A stretch of 64,000 nt of DNA from Cyclospora cayetanensis (GCF_002999335.1 NW_020312590.1:434001-498000), one strand, 5' to 3'; positions 10,483 to 23,200 are shown, counted from the stretch's first letter. Numbers and translations are program-made. The notes: generated by a model from the sequence alone, not told the origin.

Positions 10483-12651
10483 ACATCGCCTTTACATCCC
10501 AACGTGCTTCTCTAGCTTTAATACATATACTGCAAGATGTCCGAAGCTGTCCTATGCTTCTGCTTACAAAGTCTCGATGACTCTCCCCTCTGCATCGAAG
10601 CTCCCTGCTAACTCAGGATCAGCCAAATATCCACTGAACTAGCCTGCCTGATGCGCAGGATCAAGTAAGATTAATAGTTTTGGAAGTAGAATAATAGTGT
10701 TCTAGCGATACAAGTTGGCAGCAACCGCTGCGCTCCCTATCTCGTGGGGAGCCAGCACTCAGTCCTGCTGCCACATCTGCCAGCCTCGATCTTGGATTGC
10801 GGTATGCGCAGGATTTGCATGCAGGGCTCCCAGCTTTTTTCCTTGGCTGAATTGAAATACAAATGCAGCATCGGAGCGTCTTTAGACGTGTTCTTGTTCC
10901 TTTGCTCCGTGCAGCACCCTCAAATTAACGTTTCTGTGATAGCAGCGAATGACGTCCAGATCGGGTACTTCGAAGGGGTAGGTTAAAGCCCATTACGCCT
11001 AAAGTGATTATGCACACTGCAATGTTTTCTTTAAACTATTGAAGGGGCTCTACTTTCTATCAGCAAAAGCCTCCGCTGGCTTAGTTGGGGCCTTAGTTTC
11101 TAAGCGTCGCTCGCAGTCCATCGGTCACATTTGAGGGTGCTGAATATAATTAACACTCCGCACAGCTCTAGCTGACGGAATTCGGGAGTGAAGTACTCAC
11201 CTACATAAAGTCATCGAAGTACCCAAACGCGTACATTTGCCGCTGCACAAGGCGTGCAGATGCCCTAGATAGGGGCTAGTCAAGGGTGCCTGGAAGTTCG
11301 GCCACAATTGTTCACCCTGCTAACTGCTACGCACCAGGCTGGGAATACGCCGCTGGAGCCAAATTGTTGTATGTATAAAACAGAAGAATAGGGCATTCTG
11401 CGTTTTAAATCGAACCTGTAACGCTGCATCGAAGATATCCGTACGGAGGTGTTCAACTCCAAGACTCAAAAAAGTTCATAGAAGGTTATTGAGTGCGTCT
11501 CATATGAAGTCCTGCCTTCTCCTGCCCCAGCCTCCGCATCTTCGACATCTGGAGAGGACAGCTAGGGTGCGCGTAGCTGTCTGCACCCTCTCAGAACCTT
11601 GGTTCAGCCAGTTGCACAGAGCATCTAGGGCACACACACGCAGCTTCCATCGAGCTAAAGGTGCTGTGCACTATATAAAATCACCGAACAGACAAACGGG
11701 CTACTCAGTTCATAACGAGTTTTCAGTTCAATCAAACTATTGTAGTAGAAAGTGTATCAGGGTTGTACAGCCCGCTCAAACAGCTAGTCAGGCTCCTCAG
11801 CCAAGTAATTGTGGGTCGACAATTTTTATTCTGGCAGCGCGCTCAGCGACCGTTTTCAGATGTGCAAATACCTTCGGCAAGGATGATACAGTGCCACCGT
11901 TCATTTTACTTGGAACAAATTGGTAGGGCGCACCTGCAAGACTGTACTCAAAACTCTGGTTTGGGCAACAGTGGCGGAGCATCATTGTCTCTTCGTTGAT
12001 TCACGAGGTAAATCTAAGAAACATCGGGATGCGTGTTCTGAAGTACCAGCGCACAGGTGCAGATGTGGAGCTGTTGAACTGAGATTTCCCGCTGGTGCCT
12101 CTCATTACGATTATAGGCAGTGAACGAAGTGGCAACGCAAAACAGCCTAGCAACCCTTTCAGATTCAGCCGCTACTGCCTACACTGACTAGCGGTCAATG
12201 CTGCCTTTGACAGTGAAGCAGAAGATGGTAAGGCCATAAAAGAGGCCTCAAAAACTCTTTGGAGGCCCTGGTCTTCCTATCCCTTTTTTATTCCAGTCTA
12301 CTTTTCTGTCTAAACATCTGAATCATTAGTGGTGGCATAGTCGTGTAACATGCAAACGAATAGACGCTATTTGTTGGGTTCTACGTTGGTGGTAAGGTGA
12401 GTGAGCATTACTACCATTCATCAAATCCGTACAACCATTAACAGCAGCTGCAAGACCATCAAGCATCATTAACATCAGCTCGAGGCCCTTCTTTTCCCTT
12501 TGATATCATCTTGCAGTTACGTGACGGTTTTGAATGCGATCAGGGCTAATCTTGAAAGTGTCTCGCCTTGGGGTGCACCCGTGAAGGTAGCCCGGATGGG
12601 GCCCCCTTTCACAGCTTTTAGAACATTAAATATCAAGTGCATAAGCAATTT
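10483..12651. other. Intergenic region with one dispersed-repeat copy
   Basis: This region lies upstream of the type II membrane protein gene and downstream of the small gene at 12652-13206. It holds one copy of the dispersed repeat (about 11550-11770). Short open frames are present but none has supporting splice sites or composition. Confidence 0.4.
11550..11770 (+). repeat. Dispersed repeat, copy 1
   Basis: It begins with a purine-rich GGAGAGGACAG block followed by CTAGGGTGC at 11562 and a CACCCTCT block. It ends with ACTATTGTAGTAGAAAGTG at about 11736-11754. The order and spacing of these blocks (about 175 bases apart) match the copies at 29.9, 36.3 and 46.4 kb. Confidence 0.6.
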
Positions 12652-13206
12652 TTATACATCACTACCCCCGCCAATCCAGTACTGCTCAACGAGCAGTACA
12701 ACGCTGGACGCAGCATATTCAACGTCTCTCACCACTTCGTTGTACTGGCTGGCCATTGCCATACGCAGTGGCACTGCTCCTGGTCCTTCTCCCCGTGCTT
12801 GTCCTGCAGCTCCTCCGAGTAATTGTGGTTGTGCTTCATCTGAAGCGATTTATGAAGTAGTTTATTTGACTAGCTTTGGGGGGCTGCTTCTGGAGGAACC
12901 TTCCGAAACAATGAAACGGTTAATGTGCTTTGTTGCGGTGTGGTTGGTACTCCAGGGTCCGCTAAGGGTTGTGTACCTGACTGCTGTGGCACGAGGCTTG
13001 GTCCAGGCCCGAATTCCAGAGCCTAATTTAGCGGAGGGCTTTGGTGAGACGGTTTGGGTTGTAGTTGAGGTGAGAGAAGAACTGCTAGTATGAGTTCCCA
13101 AACGTCCCACATAGATTGCTGCTCTAGCTCTCTGAGGGACGTTTGCGAAGAGTTCTCGTGCTGCCATCAGCCGCTCATCTCTCTCTGCCTCCAAATCCAT
13201 CGGCAT
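12652..13206 (-). CDS. Small two-exon protein of unknown function
   Basis: Exon 1 runs from the ATG at 13206 to 12900. A 60-base GT-AG intron (12899-12840) follows, and exon 2 (12839-12652) ends in TAA. The splice keeps phase (GAA-G joined to AT) and gives 164 residues. The protein starts MPMDLEAERDERL, continues with a helical LFANVPQRARAAIYVGRL segment, has a Ser/Thr-rich middle, and ends with a helix containing NEVVRDVEYAAS. The frame stays open upstream of the ATG for a further 15 or so codons, to a TGA that follows no obvious exon, so an extra 5' exon is possible. A 197-codon frame on the other strand overlaps it, but the spliced minus-strand reading looks more protein-like. No family was recognised. 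Confidence 0.45.
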
Positions 13207-15122
13207 GAGGGCAGAGTGATATTGTTTAAGCTCTCTGCTGGGAAAAAACTGTTTGATTCAGCGGGGTCTTTTTGAAAGACACTAGCTAGAAGTACATGCA
13301 GCTCTTGGTAAGCCAGTTACCACGGATGACCGCTTACACTGCAAGGTGAACCTCATCATCCATTGGAAGAAGATGGTCCTGTGCTTTGTGCAAAATGGCA
13401 CTGCGCACTGAAGTCGGAATGTGAAAGCAACGAAGTCCACGTTTTGTTGTGAACCAAAATAGACCATCCTTAACGTGGTAGTGCTTCAGCCTTCTTCCAT
13501 GCTGGATTTAGGTAATAGTAGCTTATGCATGTGTGTCAAAAGCTAACAATACACGTGCTTCCAAAAGCAACCACGGATCATCACAGACAAGAGCGGTATC
13601 ACTGCGTGATAGTAAGCTACTCAGGTGACGCGAAAGCGCATCGGCGACCACATTGGTGATGCCCTAACCTACCTCACCTATAAAAATTCTAGTGCGTTGC
13701 AGACCTCAACCAGCGAAGAACTCGAAGATTATCAAAGGTATGGACGCTCTTTTAAAGGTACAATAAAGAGTGATGCTTGGTCTGATCAGCGAACTGACGC
13801 ACACATAAATAGTGCCGGCATCTTTTCCTCCCTACGAAGTTGTTTAGAAAAATTGGTAGACAATCTTCAAATGGACTGTATGCTTGAATATCTTATTTAT
13901 TGCAGTGTAGTGTTAGCTGGACACAAGAAGAGATATTACTGGGTGCATCTGCCCCAGATACCACGTGCAACCAATTATAAACCCCTAGAGTGCTGAGGGG
14001 CGCAGCTCCAGGCACCCCAGCTGCCCTTCTCGCCTCATGCCGTAAACTCCGCGGGTTGAGGGCAGGTAAAAAAGGGGGATTTATCAGGGAAACACTTGAC
14101 TTTCGATTATGTTAATAATGAGTATGGAGTTGAAGCTCTCCTTTCGAAAATCTTATAAGGTGCATTACTGCGACCGTTACGAGTGCTTTTCCAGAATCTT
14201 TTCCCCTTCTTCCTGCCCTCATCACCTGGGATTCTGGCTTTACTGCACCCTGTAAGCACTGTGAGCATTCGCAGCTAGTTATTTAAAAAACATACAGCGC
14301 ACAGGCATATGCAGCTTTGTTGCATTCGTAGAGCTAGCACAACGCTAAAAGAACGTTACTTAGCGACCGAAAGTAAGGAAGCTTCGCTCATTCTTGTTCT
14401 AATATACCTAGCAGTTAAAACTGCCAGAGCGTAGCCTGGTGGGTACAGTATTCGCTCAGGGCTTTGAATTGTGTATTTCTCCGGCGAAGGCGACAGAGGT
14501 CCCATGGCCGCATGGCCACTCTCTCAAACATACAGCTCGAACGGTAGGCGTTCGTGTGAATACTCAGATGATGAGCAGGCGTAGACAAACGAAAACAGAG
14601 CCATGCCCCCATCGGGTGCGCTATCAATATGCTACCATGCTATAGATGATCCAAGCAAAACAGGAAAGAAGAGATCCATGAATACAAATTTTGAGGGAGA
14701 GAAAAAAAGCCTAAAATGGAAAATACGAAAGCTATGTACAGAAGATCCACGCGTATGCGGCAACATAAAACAAACATGGCCTGCATCGGCACGCATGTGG
14801 GGCGCGGCCCACAGAGAAGCGAGGCTGAAACACTTACCTGGCTACATATTGACTGTAAGACAAATAAAAATTGAAGGGCTGCAAAGACCCTAAAAGGTGC
14901 ACAGAAAACAAGCAACATAGAATGGCAACACGAAGAAGATAAGTCATGTGGCTTCCAGTTGTGGACCCCAGAGAGTTTGTGTAGGATAAGAGCATTTTAC
15001 TGCTCTTCTAAGACGACCGCTTCAGTAAAGCTTATTTTATTCATTGTTTCATTGGTGCAACTCAAGCCTGCTTCTTCTCAATCCGTAAACAATCTCCTTC
15101 TCCCTTTTTACTGCGTTTGGAT
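13207..15122. other. Intergenic region with a partial dispersed-repeat copy
   Basis: Upstream of RRP9, and possibly containing 5' exons of the small minus-strand gene. A 123-codon plus-strand frame at 13625-13996 and a hydrophobic minus-strand frame at 14640-14918 were examined; neither has enough support. A degenerate repeat copy sits near 14.2 kb. Confidence 0.4.
14215..14300 (+). repeat. Dispersed repeat, partial copy 2
   Basis: TGCACCCTGT at 14244 and GAGCATTCGCAGCTAGTT about 20 bases later match the copy at 29.9 kb almost base for base with the same spacing. The 3' half is too diverged to place. Confidence 0.5.
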
Positions 15123-18100
15123 ATGGACCTCCAGCGCCGCAAACGCCGCGGGCTAACTGCAGCAGAAAGTCAGCGGCGATTCAGCCGTCGACCAGGATCG
15201 GCGGCAGGCAAGAAGGGCCCTTTCGATTCCCAGAGCCCCCATGGCCGGCAGAGAGGGAAGGGAGACGCTGAAGGTCACAGGAGGCAAGCAGCACCTTTCG
15301 GCCGCAAGCGGCGGAGGGCAGAGGACGAAGATATAGAATCTGACTCTGCATCTGGCTTGGATGCCCCTCCCTCTTCAGACAGCGATTCAGAAGATGGTAA
15401 GCGCCTCTCATGCGTGCTGCTTTAGGTTCGGCAGTTTGGCCGGCACCGACCTTTTGAGACAAAAGTGGCAAGCATGGGGTTAGGGGCTTCATTCAGCTGC
15501 TTTGGGGTTTGTCCTTTGCGTGTCTCTGGCGTTGCTGTACAGCGGGAGAAACAGCAGACGAGGTACGTCTCCGCGTGGCCCGTCAATATTTAAAACAGTT
15601 TTCTGAGGCGGCGAAAGGCAAGCTACGGGAGGGCGGTACTGCAGAAGCGGCTTCACGGACCGCAGGGGAGCTGGCAGCAGATCCAGCTTTTGATTCGGCT
15701 GGGGGTACAGATGACGGCAGTGGGGGCTCGGGCGAAGATGATTCTTCTGATGACTTCTTCCAAGATGAGGATTCCAAAGCCGAAATGGCAGCCAAGCTCC
15801 GACAGAGGGCCGATGAGAAAAAGGTGTGTTTTGGACAGAGGAACTAGGGGCGGCCTTTTTGACCGCTTGCTTATGTAGTTTGCACATATAAAGCATAGGG
15901 AGCTTCAATGGCTGCACAGCGAGCGTGCAAATGTATGTGCGCAAATTGTTGCAGTTGCAGTCCAGGCCCACAGTGGCTATGGCGTCTCGGACGCGCTTCG
16001 GCAGTTCAACGTTCCTTAGAGGCCACAAGCTGGCTGTCACGTGTGTGGCACTGCCTGGAGAGGGCACTGGGGAGGGAGCAGCAAGTCGGCACCTGTACAC
16101 TGGGAGCAAGGATTGCTGCATCATCAGGTGGGACGTGGATACAGGGAAAAAGGAGGTATTCAAGGGCCAGAGAAACTGTTTTGGAGAGGCTTTGACGCGA
16201 GCAAAAGGACGGGGTTCTGGCGTAGGCTCAGGAGGTCACTTCAGACCGGTCTTGAGCGTTTGTGTAGCCGAAGACGAACGTGTTTTCTTTTCTGCTGGGG
16301 CCGACCACACCATTAGGGCTTGGGATCCGCGAGCTTCTAATGAAAAGTAGGGATTTATTTCGTTTAATTGTAATTAGCCATCAAGACGCACACGACGCTC
16401 CCGTATTGTACTAGAAAGCAGGCTAAGCCTGGAGCCCCTTCATTTCACACTGCACAATGCGATCGGAGTGTATGCATAATGCGTCAGATGGCACACTTGT
16501 GTTTTCTTGCTGTGCGCAGGTGTATGTTTGAACTGCGGAGTCACAAGGGCCCCGTAACCGGCATTTGCCTGAATGGGGGAAGCTATGATGGTGCTGGCCA
16601 GGGAGATGCCGAGCTTCTTTCTTGCAGCGCTGATAAGTCCCTCAAAAGCTGGAATATCGGCTGCCGCAGCGTTTTGAATCACTTCTACGGGCATGCGACA
16701 GAAGTGAACTGCATAGACACTCTACAGCCGAACAAGCCCATCACAGGCGGCAGCGACGGCACCCTCAGGAACTGGAAGGTAGGACGAGTTTTTGTGCAGA
16801 CTCCAGGGCGAGAAAGGGATGCAGAAGGGAAGAGTTTATGCATGGCTGTTACGGCGATTCGGTAGTTCAAAGGAGGCATAGCGAAGGTGTAATACTCTGG
16901 GATTATTCTTTCTATTGCTCTACTTGCGCAAGGCGAGAGTGGCTCCTCACTGCGCGGCCTGTTCTTAATACGCGATTGCTTTCGCGTGTACGTGGCCTCT
17001 TCCAAGTTCCTTCAAGTGTCGTCATTATCAGTCGCTCTCATATGCTGTGCTGTTTGCCGTTGTCGCGCCCTCATTCTTCCTTTTACCTTTTCGTCGTTCG
17101 GCACTGCCGCTGGACTTCGATGCACGCCAGTTATTTAGGTTCCCATGTCTGCAAAGCCTTCGCTTCCATCCTGTATCGACTGTGTCGGTGTGGAGAGCCA
17201 CTAAGGCATTTGCTTGCGAATGAACTCACGTCCGTTTTCTCATGGGGTTTTCGACGGTCTCGCTGGAAGTAGGCCGTTTAGGCGTCTCATTGCCTCTGTT
17301 GTTGTGTGGACTGTTTGCGTTGCATCAGCTGGTTCAAGACACTCACACGGCCTTTCCCCCCCTCGGATCGTGCGTGGACTCGGTGGCCATGTTGTCACCA
17401 CATCTCTTTTGCTGCGGAACACAAGGGGGGCTCTTGTCTCTGTTCAACAGCGGATGTAAGAAGCCCTTGGCGTGCGTTCGGGTACACCAGCACGACGGCA
17501 GTCCTTCCTCCGATAACGCGTCATTAGACGCGGCAAATGCAACGTATAGCAAGGCTGTTCTAAGGGCCACAGGAGACGCAGCAGGGGTCTCGGCCCTCCG
17601 TGCGCTGCCGTTTACAGACGCACTTCTAGTGGGCACTGAAGGGGGGAGCGTGCAGCTCTGGTCGGCAACGCAAAATGACAGTGAGGCTGGCCTTCCCTGC
17701 ACTCCCTTTTGTAGCGCTGTTATTCTCCTAATTTCCTCCTTCTGCTTTTGTAGCCGGACCTTTGGCCATTTTGGCAGATCGAGGACCCCTCGCAGGCCCC
17801 CGCAGCTGCTCCTGGCAATTTAGTTTCCCTTTAACTTGGACAGACCGGTACACCTGTGTGGCGGCAGGCTGTAGCTGCACGCCGTATACAAGGCACCAGT
17901 GCTTGCACGTGCGCTTCCTCCTGTGGTTTGTTCGCTTCAGGGAAAGGCGGTTGTGGCAGCTTAAAGCCCGTTGCCAATGCTACAGAACGGGTAGCGGGGG
18001 TCGTCACTGGTCTGTGTGTTTCTCCGGACAAGTCCTTTGCAGCCGCTGCTGTCAGCACCGAGAGCCGTTTAGGGCGTTGGTACAAGAGTGATGGTGCCAA

Positions 18101-18137
18101 GAATGGAATTCAAATCATTCCGATCATGACGGACTAA
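15123..18137 (+). CDS. RRP9: U3 snoRNP-associated WD40 protein RRP9 (U3-55K)
   Basis: Seven exons: 15123-15396, 15543-15823, 15955-16346, 16520-16778, 17329-17680, 17754 to about 17812, and 17941-18137, roughly 600 residues. RRP9 binds the U3 snoRNA box B/C motif and acts in the nucleolus in pre-18S rRNA processing. The N-terminal third is a basic then acidic tail (RRKRRG, EDDSSDDFFQDED), as in the family, with an EVRLRVARQYL helix. WD40 repeats follow: RGHKLAVTCVAL, GSKDCCIIRWD, SAGADHTIRAWD, SHKGPVTGICL, SCSADKSLKSW and ITGGSDGTLRNW. The C-terminus has the diagnostic ESRLGRWYKSDGAKNGIQIIPI block. Most splice joins keep phase. The exon 3 start and the exon 5-6-7 joins are uncertain: the reading of the sixth exon that looks best does not fit the phase of the obvious donor at 17681. 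Confidence 0.9.
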
Positions 18138-18755
18138 AGGGATGGCACGAGGCTGCCAACAGCTCGCTTCGTGCGCACTTCATGGCTCTGTCACGCATTT
18201 CCTCTCCTAGGAGGGCAATCGAAGACTATGGCGGGGCTGCACACTACAGGAAACGCAAACTGCTTTTGCTACTTGCCCCCCGTAACTATAAGGGGGCTTG
18301 CTTTCCTTTGCCGAGGAACACTTCCATTTGCTAGCTGTCGGTACGACTTCTCGACAGTTTTTTTAATGATACTTTACACGAAAGTGTATGTCTGCAGCAG
18401 TGTAGAAGCCACTCTCTGTAGCAGAGGTTTAGTCTGTAGGCCTGGCCTGAAGCCCCCAGGCAACAAGCCGTCTCGGCAACCACGGCGAGGCGAAGGAGAC
18501 AACACACGGAGGGTTGTCAGAAAGCCATACATAAAGGGGCTCCCCGGCTAATGACCGGCTGCACCACTACAGCAAATCCCCGCTTGCTGTTTCTCATGGC
18601 TTCCCAATAGATCTATGTGTCCTACGCAAGGCAAAAATATGACTGCGGGACAGCTGCCATGACTTCTATGCCCCTTGCCTCGGAGTTTTCGACGTTGCCG
18701 CTATGTTTGACTGCTGCTTGCTCAATGCACGAAAACATCCCCAGATAGCCCGTCC
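18138..18755. other. Convergent 3' region between RRP9 and the P-loop protein gene
   Basis: Expected to hold the 3' UTRs of two converging genes. A 126-codon plus-strand frame here has no supporting composition or splice context. Confidence 0.5.
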
Positions 18756-20207
18756 CTAGATCCAAAAGTACCTATACTGTTGTCGTTCCTTCCTGCGAAG
18801 TTCTGAGGTATACCAGAGGTACTCCAAGGCCTTGGGGGGCAAGGCGTCCAGCAGCTCGTTGTAACTCAAGAACGCGGAGGGTGAACTGCTGCCACTGACG
18901 GTGCCCCTGCTACCTGTATTGCTTGATGCCTGGATATAGCTGAAGCATAGTGCAAAGAGCTTATCGGCCATCATTGCTTGCTCTCTATCTCCCTGAGGAT
19001 GACACCAGAGCCTCCTGAATCCAAGTCGTTCCATGCGCTTCTCCCGCGGCAACTTCTCCGCTGTCCACACTCTCCGAAGCAGCGCCTCTAGCTCCGCACA
19101 CGCATTCTCCAAGACGCTAATATCCTCCTCGATCTCCGTGCGCATCGCCTCAACTAGTGTTATCTCATCCTGCAAAGATGAGTGGCCGGCGAAAAGACTG
19201 CTGAGAGACTGCGTCCTATCCGGCAGCTGCAATGCGGAAACTGCAGGGGGCTCTTGGTGACGCTGCTGCTTCGGGTGTTGTAGCTGCTTTGACGCCGACA
19301 GGGAACCTGGCATATCTGATATTTTGTATGCTTCGGGTATATCCTTCATGTAGCGTGTTTTGCCGCTGCCCGTATGCCCCAATACCATGCCGCTCGTTCT
19401 GCTCCCATCATCGACATCGCCTTCTCTGCTGTGCGACCCCACTGCTTGCCGCCTCCGCGCGATCTTATCCTTAATACTTTCTCTTAATTGCTGCTTGTCC
19501 CTCTCCAACCTCGCCTTCAAAAGTCTCAATGCCTTGTAAGTCCCAACCTGCTGCGCCAGCTCACTCCAAGAAGGCCGCATACAGACGCCTACGCCCATTG
19601 CCGCCAGGGAGGCAATCGATACAAAATCATACTCCGCAAGTCCTCTTGTATCGGTACTGGCTTCGTTGCCGCCGCTGTTGCTGCTTGGGTTACTGTCCAG
19701 GGCATGAATCACCTCAAGTCTCTCCCTGAGAAGAAAGGCCCTGTACCGATTCGCGCGAGCACTCAACGAGGAAGCGGCTGGAGGAGGGTCTCTTGAGTGT
19801 CTCACTTTTTCTGCTGCTGCACGCGGACCTAGAGGTGCCCCTAAGGGCTCCTCATCAGACCAGAAGAGCTCGGCTAGCGCCAACTTGGGCAGCTGCAAGA
19901 GTGCCTCCAGACCCATGACGCGCATGTGTTTTTGTCCGGCACAGTGAGAAGATAAACTCCACTCATCCTCTGTTGATTCGGTTGCCTCACTGTTACCTGC
20001 TGCATTTCCTGCAAGACGGTGGTGATCGGGGTCTTCTGCTGTCTCAGGCTCTCCGGTCATAGGAGAAAAGGTTCCTACTGTCGCTGTCGCTTCCCCCCCT
20101 CCAAGCACGCCTTCCTGATGATCCTCTTCGTTGGCCTCCTGCAGAATCACGTGAGCGCCGGTGAGTTCCCCTGGTCCATTGGAATAGGAAGACTCGGCAG
20201 CTCCCAT
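18756..20207 (-). CDS. Unknown protein with myristoylation-like N-terminus and P-loop motif
   Basis: A single exon of 483 residues. The first real ATG is at 20207; the frame is open 13 codons further upstream, without an ATG. The N-terminus MGAAESSYS fits an N-myristoylation site (Gly2, Ser6), suggesting attachment to a membrane. Residues 15-90 are acidic and disordered. The middle is helical (LRLLKARLERDKQQLRESIKDK). At about residues 277-284 lies GHTGSGKT, which matches the Walker A consensus GxxxxGK[ST], but no Walker B, switch or other ATPase/GTPase motif could be placed. The C-terminal 150 residues are helical and end in ELRRKERQQYRYFWI. The family was not recognised. Nucleotide binding is possible but unproven, and the motif could be fortuitous. 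Confidence 0.62.
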   Translation of the reverse strand: MGAAESSYSNGPGELTGAHVILQEANEEDHQEGVLGGGEATATVGTFSPMTGEPETAEDPDHHRLAGNAAGNSEATESTEDEWSLSSHCAGQKHMRVMGLEALLQLPKLALAELFWSDEEPLGAPLGPRAAAEKVRHSRDPPPAASSLSARANRYRAFLLRERLEVIHALDSNPSSNSGGNEASTDTRGLAEYDFVSIASLAAMGVGVCMRPSWSELAQQVGTYKALRLLKARLERDKQQLRESIKDKIARRRQAVGSHSREGDVDDGSRTSGMVLGHTGSGKTRYMKDIPEAYKISDMPGSLSASKQLQHPKQQRHQEPPAVSALQLPDRTQSLSSLFAGHSSLQDEITLVEAMRTEIEEDISVLENACAELEALLRRVWTAEKLPREKRMERLGFRRLWCHPQGDREQAMMADKLFALCFSYIQASSNTGSRGTVSGSSSPSAFLSYNELLDALPPKALEYLWYTSELRRKERQQYRYFWI

Positions 20208-23200
20208 TTGCGTCGGTTGTAATTCAGGACGAGTCTCACGAGACAAAAGAAGCCATTGCTGACCACAGGATGCGCATGAAAGACTGATTTAGTACACATC
20301 TAAAATAGAAAGATGAGAAAGAACTGAGAAAAAGAGCGGGCAGATGGGAGAAGGATGCAGCGATGAGGGCGTAAGTTCCAGCGGACAAGGAGTCCACGAG
20401 TTATTGCCTTGTGGAAGCATCACCAACCACAGTACCAAAGCAGACACAGCAAAAAGGCTAATTGAATGGCAGTGTCAACTTTGAATCTAAAGAGAGCAAG
20501 GCACGATTCTGTCCAGGACCTCGAATGTGGCCCTGTCGCAGGCCCTCCGTAGGAAGTTCCTGTTGTACCCTTACGCGCAATTTGCAGCTGATAGAAGGAG
20601 GAAGCGACATAAAGAGAGAAAATGTCCTAGGAAGGCAGAGGAAAGGATATAGTAGGACGAGAATGCATGCTGCAGTGGCTTGCCTCGATTGACCCGTAGC
20701 GTCAGGTTCAGCCAAACACAAAAGTCGCCATTTGTTTCCTTGTAGCCCGTGAGTTTTGCTTCTCTCTATTGAGTGTAATCAATTTATGTGCATCAACTCA
20801 CCAGATCATGGGGAAAGCCAGTGTGAAGGCAACGCATTGAAGAATTGCACAAGATCGATCATTTCCTTCTGGCCCCCTGCCTGCGGGGTACATTGGTAAC
20901 TCAAGGACACGCAAATCGGCCTTGAAATGAGTAAAAGTCCTGTTTCTGCTTCGGTGTTGCGGTATTCCGTGCTTTGATTAATGCCTGCTTCGAAAGGAAT
21001 ACACGCACTCCAGATGTGTTGCTTGATGGATGGGGCGTTCTCATGACTCGCCTAAGGTACATATTATGCTCTCACGCGGTAATATGCCACACTGTTAGTG
21101 CATGTCATGCGATGGTCGCAATCAGTGTTAATGTAATGTGATTTCTCCCCATTGGTCTTCAATGCCAACGGGATTTTACTTAGTTAACGGCGAACGGAAC
21201 CATGACGTTCTTTAGGGTTGCCAGATGCCTCGTCATGGAGGTAGCTACTGCAAGAAAGCAGTCTTTCCGCTGTCCAAATCGCCACCACGTGAGGTACCAC
21301 CAACTATGCCCTTGCATGAAGAAGCCTGCGCGCATATCGGAGTTGTTGAGGGAATGTGTGATCTATGTTTCAATGATCGACTGAGCGGCCTACAAGTCGA
21401 ATCGATCGGCACTTCTCCGGTATAATTTTCTGTCTCTCTGCGCTTACTAGAAGAATATCGTATCAATAAGGGCGCAATTCAAACAGTGAATCCACACGGA
21501 GCTCAATTCTATTGGCTTCATGCTTCATAATTGTGCTACAGCTTTTTATATAAAGCATGGAGGCAATAATAGTCTCAATGATTTTGCTGCTCAAGTTTCG
21601 TTGTTCCGTACAAAATCTCACCTTATTACCACATACATTTTTATGGCCAAAGATGACTAAAAGCGGCTACCCTCCTCAGCCACTTCATGCCACCGGCGTT
21701 GGATACAAGAAAAGTAACAAATATTTCCGTGCTTTTACGCTCCATCAACGGTTCCACAAGAAGAAATCCTGCCTCGCAACGAAAAAGCGTTTAGTGCCCT
21801 TACACAAGCGCTATTTCCTCTTCTCGCCTTCAGCCCGTAGGGTTCTAGCAAAAGAGGGGGGCTTCCACATTGATAACAAATTTAGCTGCACTCCATGAAA
21901 AACCTTTCACACTTATATGCATAGAGAAACTTGGTGAACAGCCGCGCACAGCACATTGCTCTAGCGCGGCGCTAACTGACCATACTCTACAACAAATAGT
22001 AAATATGAAGAGCCAAACCACCCAGCCCACTCTTCACCTTTCCGTACTCCAGGGCAGTTTCAATCCTGCTGCAGTGCCCCGTTCACGTGACCAATGGAGG
22101 ACCACGCACACGGAACCAGCAGCCCGTGGAGCACCTTCATATTCGTCCCACTTACCGCCCGCGGTGACTCCGCAGTGATGGTTGCGCGAACATGTTCGTC
22201 CACCCCACTATCTTTACTAAGGAGGGTACTTCTGCAGTGAAGATTACGGAGAGCTGGGCATATGACCAGCCGCAGGCATGGGGTCGAAAGGAGGGATACC
22301 GGCCGTTGTTGCAAGGGTGTGGCCCCCTTTTTTTGTCGTACCAGCACCGGTGGGGAAACGATAGAGCATCTTGTACTGCATATCTAGAAAACCTTGAGCG
22401 AAGTGCAGGTACCGCTATGCTATACAAACATCCCAAGCTTCTAGTAAATATCAGTCAGGAGATCATCTGAAATATTGATCCTGTCTCGGCAGCGCTACAT
22501 CTCGACACCGGACGTACATATATCTTCCTTCGCTCGTAACCAGGTGCTGCATAGAGTGACAGGAGGCTCGTAATTTGTATACTCTTCAACCCCAACACAC
22601 CCACGGCATCTCCCATATTGAGCGCTGCAGTGCCCCAGCAACAGGCGGTGGCTTCTTTAGCAGTGAACTCGCCAGCTCCCTAGCCAGCCAAAAGAAACGC
22701 CACTGTTGTCATCAGGCAGGCCTAGAAGCGCTATTGTCTCGAACGGGATGGAAGGCGTACAAAGAATGCATACGGGGCAGGGAGGGGGGGACCCAGGGCA
22801 GGGGCAAGAAGCTGAACGGATGAAGCGAACGGGGAGGCTACAATTGGTGTGTTTCTTGTGCGCCGTTGGACGGATAGTTGCAGGAGGAACATACAGTCAA
22901 GCTGCTTGTTCTCCGATGTACAGCCAGCAGTGAACGTACAAGCCACCCACACAATGCGCTAGTGCACGGTGCCTCTCGTTGCCCCCAGCAGGATGATGCG
23001 CACCCGCCCTCTCCGAATTTATAAATCCCAGTTGCTCAGGCGACAAAGGGCTGCATCTGCGCATTGTGGATAGTAACCTGGTAATACGTGTACGCCGAAG
23101 CTACTCGAGACTGTACGCGGCGTAAATTCTAGGGGGAATGCAACGGCATGCACATTGATGGAGGCCGTCATGGGCCCTGCTGCTAGAGAGCTGAAGGTGT

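Noticed and set aside
12500..13093. 197-codon plus-strand frame
   Set aside because: The spliced minus-strand reading has better residue composition and a phase-consistent intron.
13625..13996. 123-codon plus-strand frame
   Set aside because: Frames of this length are expected several times by chance in 64 kb; no supporting evidence.
15489..16163. 224-codon minus-strand frame
   Set aside because: It lies opposite RRP9 exons 2-3, which are identified by family similarity.
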